Origin: Flavobacteriales bacterium
Lineage (GTDB): Bacteria; Bacteroidota; Bacteroidia; Flavobacteriales_F; PHOS-HE28
NCBI GenBank assembly: GCA_016700415.1
Contig: CP065018.1
Coordinates: 2,672,001 to 2,736,000 of the forward strand
DNA: 64,000 nucleotides
Reading direction: 5' to 3'
In this document: positions 41,333 to 49,822 of the stretch, one piece after another
Layout of the letters: the number at the start of each line of letters is the position of its first letter
Position numbering within the stretch: position 1 is the stretch's first letter
Translations under genes and position numbers: made by a program
The notes under the pieces: generated by a model
Told to the model about the DNA's origin: nothing
The model's input: only the letters and a program-made list of their open reading frames with translations
The model's database searches: none

Positions 41333-43423
41333 AATTGTCAGTCCCTCGCGCGCTCGTCAAATGGACCATGACATCGTGCCTCGCGTGCATCACCTGCATG
41401 TCCACGATCGGCCAAACGCATGAATTGGATTCCTTGCGCACACGCTTGCGCACCGAAGGCCCCACCACAGCACGCGTGGACATGTTGAACCGGGTGGGCA
41501 TGTGGACGTTCGACGCGACCGGGGACACGGCATGCCTCGTTTCCCTGAAGGAGGCCGCGGCCCTTTCCACCACCCTCGGATACCGCGTCGGCATGGCCTA
41601 CATCCCCTGCATTAAGGCGATCCGCTTGAACCAACAAGAAGACTATCCCGGGTCGATCAAGGCATGGAAGGAGAGCATCGAGCTCTTGGATAAGGAGCAT
41701 GTCGAGCAGTTGTACTTCTCTCCCTTGTCATTCATACGCATCGCCTACAATTCCTCCGGTGCGCAAGAGGAGCGCTTGGCCTTCTACCAAGCGGCTTTGG
41801 AGCGGTATCGCCGCACCGGACCGGAGGTGAATTTGGCGGCCAGCTATCATGGCCTTGCCGGTTACTATCTTCAATTCGAACAGTACGCACTTGCCATTGA
41901 GAACTACTTGAAGTCCGGCGAGTACTTCCAGGGCCGCGATCCCGAAGCGGCGGCGAACGAGACGTTGATGGCGGGCTGGTCCTATCGGGTGTGGGGCAAC
42001 CTTGACCGTGCTGAACCCTATATCCGCCAGGCACTGAAGGATAATGAAGAACAGCACTATTTCGCCGATGTCCGAATGCTACATGGAGCTCGGCCGCCTC
42101 GAACTGCTGCGCGGGGATACACTCAAGGCGTTGCAATGCTTCAAGGACACACGCGTCTCGTGGGCGCGTGTCCCTATTCTACAGCAAGGAGTGTGCAGGG
42201 TGCTCCTCGCGATGTCCTACATCTGGACGGGCCAGCTGGACAGTGCCCGCATGGAGCTGGATACAGTGAATGTGATCGCGGCCAAGAACTATCTCCCCAT
42301 CTCTTCCATCAGTGGCGACTGCGAAGTGTCCTTCGGCAACTATCTCTATCAGCGCGCCGTTGGGAACCGCGTTGCCGCTACCCGTTACTTGGAAAAGGCC
42401 TTGGGCGAAGCCACGACGCTGTATAGCTTGGGCCTGGTCCTGAAATACGAACTGGAGCTGAGCAACATTTACAAGTCCGCAGGTCGGGATCGCGAGGCCT
42501 TGGACCTGGCGCTGGACCATGCCCGCCTCAGCGATTCATTGAAGACCATCACCAGCAAGGGTGCCTTGGCGGCCTACGAGAATACCGTGCAAGAGCGGCA
42601 AAGTGCATTGGAGATCGAGCGGCAGAAAGCCAACGTCCAGCAACAACAGGAACGGTTACGGCAACAACGCATTATCTCCTTCTCCATCGCCGGCGGCCTG
42701 CTCCTGCTGATCGCGCTGGCCTTCTCCGTGTATCGCGGCAAGAAGCGCAGCGATGAACTGCTGTTGAACATCCTACCGGAGGAAGTGGCCAACGAGTTGA
42801 AGGCAAATGGCCATGCCGTTGCCAAACAGTTCGACAGCGCCACCATCCTCTTCACCGATTTCAAAGGCTTCACCGAAGCGAGCGAGAAGCTATCCCCGCA
42901 AGATCTGGTGGAAGAGTTGAACACCTGCTTCAAAGCCTTCGACAACATCATCACCGCGCGCGGCATCGAGAAGATCAAGACCATCGGCGACGCCTACATG
43001 TGCGCAGGCGGTCTGCCGGACCCGAAGAGCGCAGCACCGGCGGACGTGATGCATGCCGCGTTGGAAATGCAAGCGTTCATGATCACACGGAAAAAGGAGC
43101 GCGATGCAAAAGGGCTGTCTGCTTTCGAAATGCGCGTGGGCATCCACACCGGCCCCGTCGTCGCAGGCATCGTGGGCGTGAAGAAATTCCAGTACGACAT
43201 CTGGGGCGATACGGTGAATACGGCGAGCCGCATGGAGAGCAGCGGTGAAGTGGGGAAGGTGAACATCAGTGAGGCGACGTATGATCTGGTGAAGGATGTG
43301 GTCCACCAGTCACCAGTCACCAACGACCGTTCACCAGTATTCACCTTCACCCCGCGCGGCAAAGTGCAGGCAAAGGGCAAGGGAGAAATGGAGATGTACT
43401 TTGTGGAGCGCCTCGTGGCCTGA
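41329..43423 (+). pseudogene. TPR-sensor adenylate cyclase split by a frameshift
   Basis: One former gene of about 698 codons in two frames. The first frame (from ATG 41329) gives a signal peptide and TPR-like repeats up to DNEEQHYFA near 42065. The second resumes at MSECYMELGRLELLRG and runs through more TPRs, a membrane helix (IAGGLLLLIALAFSVY) and a complete cyclase domain (FTDFKGFT, KIKTIGDAYM, QYDIWGD, NTASRMES) to 43423. One extra base around 42065-42071 explains the break. It may be a real mutation or a sequencing error. The separate second frame keeps the whole catalytic domain. A CACCAGT-word insert lies before FTPRGK. Confidence 0.8.
43301..43346 (+). repeat. Short-word repeat inserted in cyclase gene
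   Basis: CCACCAGTCACCAGTCACCA followed by GTTCACCAGTATTCACC is a tandem of CACCAGT-like words, in frame between LVKD and FTPRGK. The same position is occupied by different words in two other cyclase copies of this cluster. Confidence 0.65.
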
Positions 43424-43425
43424 CC

Positions 43426-43770
43426 ATGCCCACCGTCTACACCGTCTACGTCATCGAGCTCAGCCGGAAGGTATTCACCGAGGACCGCAAATTCCGCGAG
43501 GCGAACCCGCAGTACAACGGTGTGCTTGAATGCCTCTACGTGGGCCAGACGAGCAAGACTCCGCAGGAGCGGTTCACGCAGCACAAGACAGGCTACCGCA
43601 ATGCGAAAGGACAGAAGCTCTCGTCGAACATCGTGGAGAAGTATGGCCGCTATTTGAGGCCGAGCCTCTATCAGGACATCGGCCCGCTGAGCCGCAAGGA
43701 AGCGCTGGAAGTGGAACTGGGGCTGGCGCTGGAATTGCGGAAGAAGGGCTACGCCGTATGGTTCGGGTGA
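43426..43770 (+). CDS. GIY-YIG nuclease-like small protein
   Basis: A 114-residue protein. The opening TVYTVYVIELS and LECLYVGQTSKTPQERFTQHKTG fit the GIY-YIG core (first strand, Y-V-G turn, R in the helix ERFTQHK), followed by helices ending in LALELRKKGYAVWFG. The glutamate and other catalytic residues of true nucleases cannot be confirmed without alignment. It starts two bases after the cyclase stop, so it is probably co-transcribed. A link to cyclic nucleotides is not known. Confidence 0.65.
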   Translation: MPTVYTVYVIELSRKVFTEDRKFREANPQYNGVLECLYVGQTSKTPQERFTQHKTGYRNAKGQKLSSNIVEKYGRYLRPSLYQDIGPLSRKEALEVELGLALELRKKGYAVWFG

Positions 43771-43872
43771 AGGGGTGAGATCAACTGCACAGGTGTACCA
43801 TAGCTGCTGCGGAACGACGAACGGCGAGAGTTTCCTCGCCGTTCGTTCTGCTCATCGGGCGGGTGCCGATCA

Positions 43873-44454
43873 CTATTTCTTCATGCTCTTCGGCGCAGCG
43901 GCAGGCGCAGGCGGCCATAGGCCCAGCTGGCCCATCATCTTCATCTCCTCCATGTAGCCCCAATGCTCGGCGACCTTGCCGTCAACAAAGCGGACCACGT
44001 CGGCGCCCATCACGTCGATGGCCTTGCCGGTGGCGGGCATGGTACTACCCCAAGGCCCCTTGTTGGTACCCGTGATGTGCAGCACCACGTACGTGCGGTC
44101 GCCGTTGGTGGCCATGCCCATGATGTCCTGGTGGAAGTCGGGGAAGGCGGTGAAGTACATCGCCATCTCATCCTTCAAGGCCTGGATGCCGGTGGACTTG
44201 ATCGACGTGTCCATCTGGTGGTCGACGAAATCGTCAGTGACGAGCTTCTCGATCCCATCGGAACTGGTCGTGTTGATCAGGTCGTAGAGAGCCTTGGTGG
44301 TGGCCTCCTGTGCCTTGGTCAGGCTGTCGGCGGCCATCATGGCCTTGTTATGGGCCATCATTTCATCGGTCTTGGCATGATCCCCTCCGCTACAGGATGC
44401 GAGCAGAAGGAGCGCGGCAACAGGTGCGGTTATGAAAAACGTCCGTTTTAACAT
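43873..44454 (-). CDS. SnoaL-like ester cyclase-family lipoprotein
   Basis: A 193-residue protein from the ATG at 44454. The signal peptide ends in a lipobox (ALLLLASC), so it is a lipoprotein. A helix-rich spacer (AMMAADSLTKAQEATTKAL) leads to a SnoaL/NTF2-like domain: DDFVDHQ, FPDFHQDIMGM, GDRTYVVLHITGTNKG, VMGADVVRFVDGKVAEHWGY. This matches the ester cyclase / SnoaL-like polyketide cyclase group, many of which have no known reaction. The C-terminus is rich in Pro and Ala. Divergently placed cyclase genes give no functional clue. Confidence 0.8.
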   Translation of the reverse strand: MLKRTFFITAPVAALLLLASCSGGDHAKTDEMMAHNKAMMAADSLTKAQEATTKALYDLINTTSSDGIEKLVTDDFVDHQMDTSIKSTGIQALKDEMAMYFTAFPDFHQDIMGMATNGDRTYVVLHITGTNKGPWGSTMPATGKAIDVMGADVVRFVDGKVAEHWGYMEEMKMMGQLGLWPPAPAAAPKSMKK

Positions 44455-44646
44455 GGAGGTGGTTTTAGTGGTTCCAGTAGGTTGGATCCGGACGAAAGCT
44501 ATGTTCATGGAATGCGGTTTTGTTCCGGGCGGCAAGAAATCTATTTGCTCACCCGTCACTGCGAGAATGCCCTGTGCGAAAGCAAAGCCCGCTCCATCCG
44601 GCATCGCGAGTAGTTGCGACGAAGCAATGACGTCGGAATAAATGCG

Positions 44647-46833
44647 CTACTCCCGCACAACCTTCCCGACAGCACACTGCCCCTCCTTTTCCATCCGCAG
44701 GAAATACACACCACTGGGCCAGCCGGAACCATCCACGGAGAAGGCTCCGGAACTGTTCAGTGCGCGGGAGAGCACGGTGCGTCCCAACGCATCGGTCACA
44801 TAAAGCTGTGCGCCATCGGTTGCGAAGGGCGGGCTGACGAAGAGCATGCCGCTGGCCGGGTTGGGCCAAACGGACAGGTGAGGTTCACCGGCCTCGTTCA
44901 CGCCCGTTACGCCGAGCAACTGCGTCACCGCATGGTAGGCGTTGAGCTTGCCCATGCCCCAGCGGGTGCTACCGCCAGGCGGGATCGTGCCGGTGTAGTT
45001 GTCGGTGATGGCGGTCTGCCGGATGATGTCGCGGATCTGTGCCGGTGTCAGCGTGGGGTCGGCCTGCAGCATCAGGGCCACCGCGCCGGTGACGGCGGGG
45101 GCGGACATGCTGGTGCCGCTGAAGCGAGCGAAGGGATAATCCCGGCCTTGGAAGGGCACGGTGAGCAAGGGGCTGAAGGCATTGTCCGTGAAGGAGCTGA
45201 TGGACGAGGCCACGTTGGAACCCGGTGCGGTGATGTCCGGCTTGATGCGTCCGTCCAAAGTGGGGCCGAAGGAGGAGAAGCTGGCGATATTGCCACCGAT
45301 GGGATTGCCGGTGGGGGAGTAGCCGACAATGGAGCTGCACGCGGCCACGGTGATGGCACTTTCGGCGCAGGCGGGTTCACCGATACCGTACTGGGTGTCG
45401 CCGGCGGTCCCTCCGGGCACCCCGGTCTGAAATTCCTGCCCCCAGTTGCCCACGTCGTTGTTGAGCTCCGTCACGTTCCAGAAATGCACGGTTCCGGATG
45501 GGGCGGTGGCTTGCATGATCACGCGCAGGGTGGTATTGGTGTTCTTGATGCGAAGCCGGAAATGTGGCCGGTCGTTCAGGGGGTTGGCCGCCTCGGCAGT
45601 AAGGTTGAAGAACACCGTGTCATCGCTTGCGATCAGCAGGGAATCGACATAAGTGGCCTGGGTAGCGGTGTGGTACCACGGCGTTTCCATCACCAGGGCA
45701 TTATTGCTGTTGAACACTTTGATATTGGCGGAGAAGGAGGTGTTCGGCTCACCCCACATCGTCAGGCTTTGCCCCCACATGTGCGGGTGGGCGCTGTACG
45801 GGTAGAACTGCACGCGGCTGCGCAGGGTATCGCCCGTAAAGGTCTTGCCGATGTGGAAGGCAATGTCGCCGTTGTTGCCTGCGGAAATGGAGAAGACGAC
45901 CCCCTCGGCGGAGAACTGGTCCAGTGCTTGGCTGATGAGCGAATGGCCGTCAAGGGTGCCCATGTAGTAGAGACCCCAGCTCATGTTCACCACCAAGCGT
46001 TTGCCGTCCTGCTGCGCGACCTGCTGCATCCAGGCCACGCCGTCGAGCGCGGCGGCGGCATCGATCAAGAAGGAACAGAAGAGGAACTGTGCATCGAAGG
46101 CCACGCCGCGATAGATCGTTCCTGCACCGCCTCCTCCCATGATCCCCGCCACATGCGTGCCGTGCGTGCCGTAGGTGTAGATGTTGGAGGTATCGCCCTG
46201 CGCGGCCAACAGCGTGGCCGGCGTGGTGAACTCAGCACCATAGCCGAAGGTGGCCGGTGCCGGGCCCGCTTGGCGGAACTGGTCCCACGCGGCACGCACG
46301 CGGTAGTTGGTCAGAGCGGTGTCGTAAAACATCGGGTGCGTGTAGTCGAAGCCCCAGTCCAGGTCGCCGATCAGCACGCCTTCACCGGTATAGGGCTGCG
46401 GCAGGTTGATGCCTTGCTGCACGCTGTCGGCGTGGATGGTGGTCACCAATTTGTCCAACGTGGGCTTCGCGATGCCCGCCAGCTCTGCATATGCTAGTCC
46501 GGGGATAGCCGATGCCGCAAGGAGGTGGTAGGCATCCACGCGGAAGGAGAGCACATCGCCGATGCGTGCGCCCACATGCACGATCGACGGGTCGAGCTCA
46601 TCAGGATCGAAAGTGTCATTCACCTTTCCGAGGAAGCCCACCATGCAGCGCCCGCCCATCATCGCCACGGGGTACTTGCCTTGGGCCTCGGCCGTCAGTT
46701 TGTGCGCATCGGGCTGGCGCAGGGCCACCGCTTGCAGCTCGGCGATGCCCACGCGCGTCTCGGCGGGCATCGGCGTTTGCGCGTGCAAGGCGGTGGTGAA
46801 GAGCAGGGAAGCGAGGATCAGTGATCGGATCAT
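44647..46833 (-). CDS. Subtilisin-like S8 protease with T9SS sorting domain
   Basis: A 728-residue secreted protease from the ATG at 46833 (signal peptide MIRSLILASLLFTTALHAQ). The catalytic triad is visible: D near residue 159 (GDLDWGFDYTHP), H near 224 (YGTHGTHVAGIMG) and S near 575 (FSGTSMSAPAVTG), plus the oxyanion asparagine in ISAGNNGD. A beta-rich insertion lies between H and S. The C-terminal 85 residues (VWPNPASGMLFVSP... WPSGVYFLRM) are a T9SS type A sorting domain. It should be exported and act at the cell surface or outside. Confidence 0.92.
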   Translation of the reverse strand: MIRSLILASLLFTTALHAQTPMPAETRVGIAELQAVALRQPDAHKLTAEAQGKYPVAMMGGRCMVGFLGKVNDTFDPDELDPSIVHVGARIGDVLSFRVDAYHLLAASAIPGLAYAELAGIAKPTLDKLVTTIHADSVQQGINLPQPYTGEGVLIGDLDWGFDYTHPMFYDTALTNYRVRAAWDQFRQAGPAPATFGYGAEFTTPATLLAAQGDTSNIYTYGTHGTHVAGIMGGGGAGTIYRGVAFDAQFLFCSFLIDAAAALDGVAWMQQVAQQDGKRLVVNMSWGLYYMGTLDGHSLISQALDQFSAEGVVFSISAGNNGDIAFHIGKTFTGDTLRSRVQFYPYSAHPHMWGQSLTMWGEPNTSFSANIKVFNSNNALVMETPWYHTATQATYVDSLLIASDDTVFFNLTAEAANPLNDRPHFRLRIKNTNTTLRVIMQATAPSGTVHFWNVTELNNDVGNWGQEFQTGVPGGTAGDTQYGIGEPACAESAITVAACSSIVGYSPTGNPIGGNIASFSSFGPTLDGRIKPDITAPGSNVASSISSFTDNAFSPLLTVPFQGRDYPFARFSGTSMSAPAVTGAVALMLQADPTLTPAQIRDIIRQTAITDNYTGTIPPGGSTRWGMGKLNAYHAVTQLLGVTGVNEAGEPHLSVWPNPASGMLFVSPPFATDGAQLYVTDALGRTVLSRALNSSGAFSVDGSGWPSGVYFLRMEKEGQCAVGKVVRE

Positions 46834-46916
46834 GGGGCGGTGTTGAGCAACGAAGGTCGGTGTTCTTCCCGACGTCACCGCAAGGGGTCTTCGGCGAAGA
46901 GGCTTACTTTGACAAC

Positions 46917-47864
46917 ATGCAAAAGCGCACCATCGGCAAGAGCGACCTCCATGTCGCGCCTCTCGCTTTCGGTGGCAACGTCTTCGGTTGGACCGTCGAC
47001 GAAGCCACGTCCTTCGAACTTTTAGATGCCTTTGTAGACGGCGGCTTCGATCTGGTCGACACGGCGGACTCCTATTCAAACTGGGTGCCGGGCCACATGG
47101 GCGGCGAGTCCGAGACCGTGATCGGTAATTGGATGCACGCCCGCGGCAACCGCGATAAAGTGGTGATCGCCACCAAGGTGGGCGGCGATATGGGCGAGGG
47201 CAAGAACCTGCGGAAGGACTATATCCTGCGGGCCGTTGAGGCCTCGCTGAAGCGCCTGCGCACGGACTACATCGACCTCTACCAGACCCATTGGGACGAC
47301 CTGGATACGCCGATCGGGGAAACCCTCGAAGCCTTGGACCAGCTGGTGACGGCGGGCAAGGTGCGCTGGATCGGCGCATCCAACTTCAGCCCGGGGCGCT
47401 TGCAGGAGTCCATGCGCATCAGTGCCGGCATGGGGCTTGCGGCCTACGTCTCGCTACAGCCGCGTTACAACCTCTTCGACCGTGACGTGTTCGAGCGGGA
47501 TCACGCGCCCCTCTGCGAAGAACACGGCTTGGGCGTGATCAACTACTACGCCTTGGCCAGCGGCTTCCTCACGGGCAAATACCGCAGCGAGGCTGACTTC
47601 AGCAAGAGCGTACGCGGCAGCAGCATGCCCAAATACCTCACCCCGCACGGGTTGAAGATCTTGGCCTCGTTGGATGCGGTCTCCGTGCGGCTGGGCAGCA
47701 CTCCGGCAGCGGTATCACTGGCCTGGCTGATGGCCCGTCCACACATCACGGCGCCCATCGCCAGCGCGACCAACATCGCACAACTGGACGAACTGATGTC
47801 CGCCGCGGCATTGCGCTTGAGCAAGGAGGACATGGCGGAGTTGAACGAGGCAAGCGCGTATTGA
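46917..47864 (+). CDS. Aldo/keto reductase
   Basis: A 315-residue NADPH-dependent oxidoreductase of the aldo/keto reductase superfamily. The start is the ATG at 46917 (MQKRTIGKSDLHVAPLAFGG). Catalytic tetrad: D and Y in LVDTADSYSNW, K in VIATKVGG and H in LYQTHWDDL. The cofactor region is ALASGFLTGKYR and PIASATNIAQLDEL. The organisation is that of the general stress/YghZ-like AKRs. The substrate is unknown. It diverges from the S8 protease gene and converges on msrB. Confidence 0.92.
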   Translation: MQKRTIGKSDLHVAPLAFGGNVFGWTVDEATSFELLDAFVDGGFDLVDTADSYSNWVPGHMGGESETVIGNWMHARGNRDKVVIATKVGGDMGEGKNLRKDYILRAVEASLKRLRTDYIDLYQTHWDDLDTPIGETLEALDQLVTAGKVRWIGASNFSPGRLQESMRISAGMGLAAYVSLQPRYNLFDRDVFERDHAPLCEEHGLGVINYYALASGFLTGKYRSEADFSKSVRGSSMPKYLTPHGLKILASLDAVSVRLGSTPAAVSLAWLMARPHITAPIASATNIAQLDELMSAAALRLSKEDMAELNEASAY

Positions 47865-47882
47865 ACGGTTGCTGAACGAGCG

Positions 47883-48413
47883 CTATTTCTCCGCCTCGAA
47901 ATCCAGCACGATGGAGTTCATGCAGAAGCGCTTGCCGGTAGGGGGAGGGCCATCGTCGAAGATGTGCCCGAGGTGGCTGTCGCAGCGGCCGCAGAGCACC
48001 TCCGTGCGCACCATGCCGTAGCTGGGGTCCTCCACGTAACGCACGCTGTTGGGGCGCAGTGCTTGGTAGAAGCTGGGCCAACCGCAGCTGCTGCCGAACT
48101 TGCTGTCCGATCGGAAGAGGGCGTTGCCGCAGACGGCGCAGTAGTACGTGCCTAAGCCGTCCGTATCCCAGTATTTGCCGGTGAAGGCGCGCTCCGTCGC
48201 CTTGTTGCGGGCCACATCATATACGCTGTCGGGCAGGATGCGCTTCCATTCGGCATCGCTCACGTTGAGATGCGTGGTGTCGGTGCGGGAGTAGTAAGGA
48301 TTGTCCATGTGGGTGGGGGAGATGGCTTTGCCCATGGTCGATGAAGATCCGGGGTTGGCACAGGCCAAGGCACCGATGAAAAGTAAGAAGGCTGTTCGGA
48401 TGAACATGATCAT
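47883..48413 (-). CDS. msrB: Peptide-methionine (R)-S-oxide reductase MsrB, lipoprotein form
   Basis: A 176-residue MsrB from the ATG at 48413 (48407 also possible). The N-terminus is a lipoprotein signal (FLLFIGALAC). The catalytic domain has VSDAEWKRILPDSVYDVAR, structural zinc cysteines in CAVCG and CGRC, CGWPSF, SHLGHIFDDGP and the catalytic cysteine in KRFCMNSIVL. It reduces methionine-R-sulfoxide in proteins. The lipid anchor suggests repair of oxidised envelope proteins. Confidence 0.93.
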   Translation of the reverse strand: MIMFIRTAFLLFIGALACANPGSSSTMGKAISPTHMDNPYYSRTDTTHLNVSDAEWKRILPDSVYDVARNKATERAFTGKYWDTDGLGTYYCAVCGNALFRSDSKFGSSCGWPSFYQALRPNSVRYVEDPSYGMVRTEVLCGRCDSHLGHIFDDGPPPTGKRFCMNSIVLDFEAEK

Positions 48414-48649
48414 GGGCGTTTGCAAGATCCGTGCTGCAACGGGTGCATGACAGTGTTGCGGAAGAGTACCTCGATGCAGGGGGAACCTTCGGAAAACGCT
48501 GGCAGTCGCATGCCCATTGCGCGCTGTTTCAGAATGTACGTGAACGAATACATCCAAGACGATGGTCGCTTCCGTGCCATTCGCCCTGACAAGCGACCGC
48601 TCTTCCGGATCCCGGTGGGCCATGCAGTGGAAAGCCCCAACTTCGGGAT

Positions 48650-49039
48650 ATGAAACATCACCTCTCCACACTGAGCGTGCTGCACTATGTGTACGGCGTG
48701 CTCCTCTGCCTTTGCGGTTTTGCCTTGTTGAGCCTGGTGTTCGCGGCTTCGTTCCTGAACAGCCCCTGGTTCGCGCAACATAGCGGCGAGGCACCACCGG
48801 TCTGGTTGGGTTCCTTCCTGTACGCGTTGGGCTGGGGCCTGTTCGTTCTGGTGGAGGCGCATGGCATCCTGAACCTCATCAGTGCGCGCATGATCGATAA
48901 GCGCAAGAGCCGCAGCTTCACGCAAGTGATCGCCGCGCTGAACTGCCTCAATTTCCCCTTCGGCATCGCCTTGGGCATCTTCACCTTCGTGGTGCTGGGC
49001 AATAAGGACGTGCGCACGGAATACGGCCTCGTGGCTTGA
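48650..49039 (+). CDS. Small membrane protein of unknown function
   Basis: A 129-residue protein with three to four hydrophobic helices (YGVLLCLCGFALLSLVFAA, WLGSFLYALGWGLFVLVEAH, a third at IAALNCLNFPFGIALGIF). The ending NFPFGIALGIFTFVVLGNKDV is a pattern seen in several uncharacterised Bacteroidota membrane proteins. No catalytic motif is visible. The neighbours msrB and the TMEM175-like channel give no link. Confidence 0.65.
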   Translation: MKHHLSTLSVLHYVYGVLLCLCGFALLSLVFAASFLNSPWFAQHSGEAPPVWLGSFLYALGWGLFVLVEAHGILNLISARMIDKRKSRSFTQVIAALNCLNFPFGIALGIFTFVVLGNKDVRTEYGLVA

Positions 49040-49180
49040 GGAACTATCAGCGGTGCGCTTCTCCCCGAAGCACCCGCATGTCTCCGGCCCTTCACCGGGA
49101 CGTGATCGCACCACCCCGCCTTCCGCATCAGCGGTGATCCGTCTTTCTGCGTGATCCGCGTTCCGTACCGATTCCCGGTT

Positions 49181-49753
49181 TCACCGCATCGTCCGCTCGA
49201 TACGCCGGTCGGGGATGAACCATATCAGTGCCACGGCGGCATAAAGCGCTCCGGTGACGTACGGCAGGTAGAACGCGCACGCGATCGCAATGACGTACAA
49301 CGCCAGCGACGCCTTTCCCTTCCAGTCCTTGCCCACCGCTTTGGCCAGTTTGGAGCTTTCGCCCTGCATGCCGATGATGGCGAACTGCAGGATGGTATAG
49401 GCGATCGCGGCCATCAGCAGTACCACGCCGTACATCGCGGTCGGGAGCGGGGCGAAGTGGTTCTCGCCCATCCATCCGGTGACGAACGGGATGAGCGACA
49501 GCCAAAAGAGCAAGTGCATGTTGGCCCAGAGCACTGCGCCGTTCACCCGCTCGGTGGTGTGCAGCATGTGGTGGTGGTTGTTCCAATAGATGCCCACGTA
49601 AACGAAGCTCAGCACATAGCTCAGGAGCTTCGGCACCAACGGGTGCAGGTCCGCCAGTTCCGTGCCGTGCGGCACCTTCAGTTCCAGCACCATGATGGTG
49701 ATGATGATCGCCATCACCCCGTCGCTGAACGCTTCCATGCGGTTAGTGCCCAT
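49181..49753 (-). CDS. TMEM175-like potassium channel (DUF1211)
   Basis: A 190-residue membrane protein starting MGTNRMEAFSDGVMAI (49753; an ATG at 49786 adds 11 residues). The RMEAFSDGVMAIIITIMVLEL element is the TMEM175 signature, whose F-S-D lies in the pore-lining first helix. Six hydrophobic helices follow, with HHHMLHTTERVNGAVLWANM in the third-fourth region. Bacterial members are tetrameric potassium-permeable channels. The physiological role here is unknown. Confidence 0.88.
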   Translation of the reverse strand: MGTNRMEAFSDGVMAIIITIMVLELKVPHGTELADLHPLVPKLLSYVLSFVYVGIYWNNHHHMLHTTERVNGAVLWANMHLLFWLSLIPFVTGWMGENHFAPLPTAMYGVVLLMAAIAYTILQFAIIGMQGESSKLAKAVGKDWKGKASLALYVIAIACAFYLPYVTGALYAAVALIWFIPDRRIERTMR

Positions 49754-49822
49754 GGGGTGAAAGGTAATTGCGGTTTTCCCCTCCATTTTTCAAGGAGGGG
49801 AGACGGATCCCCCGGAGGGAAC

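Noticed and set aside
44614..46497. 627-codon plus-strand frame opposite the S8 protease
   Set aside because: Shadow of a gene with a complete catalytic triad and sorting domain.
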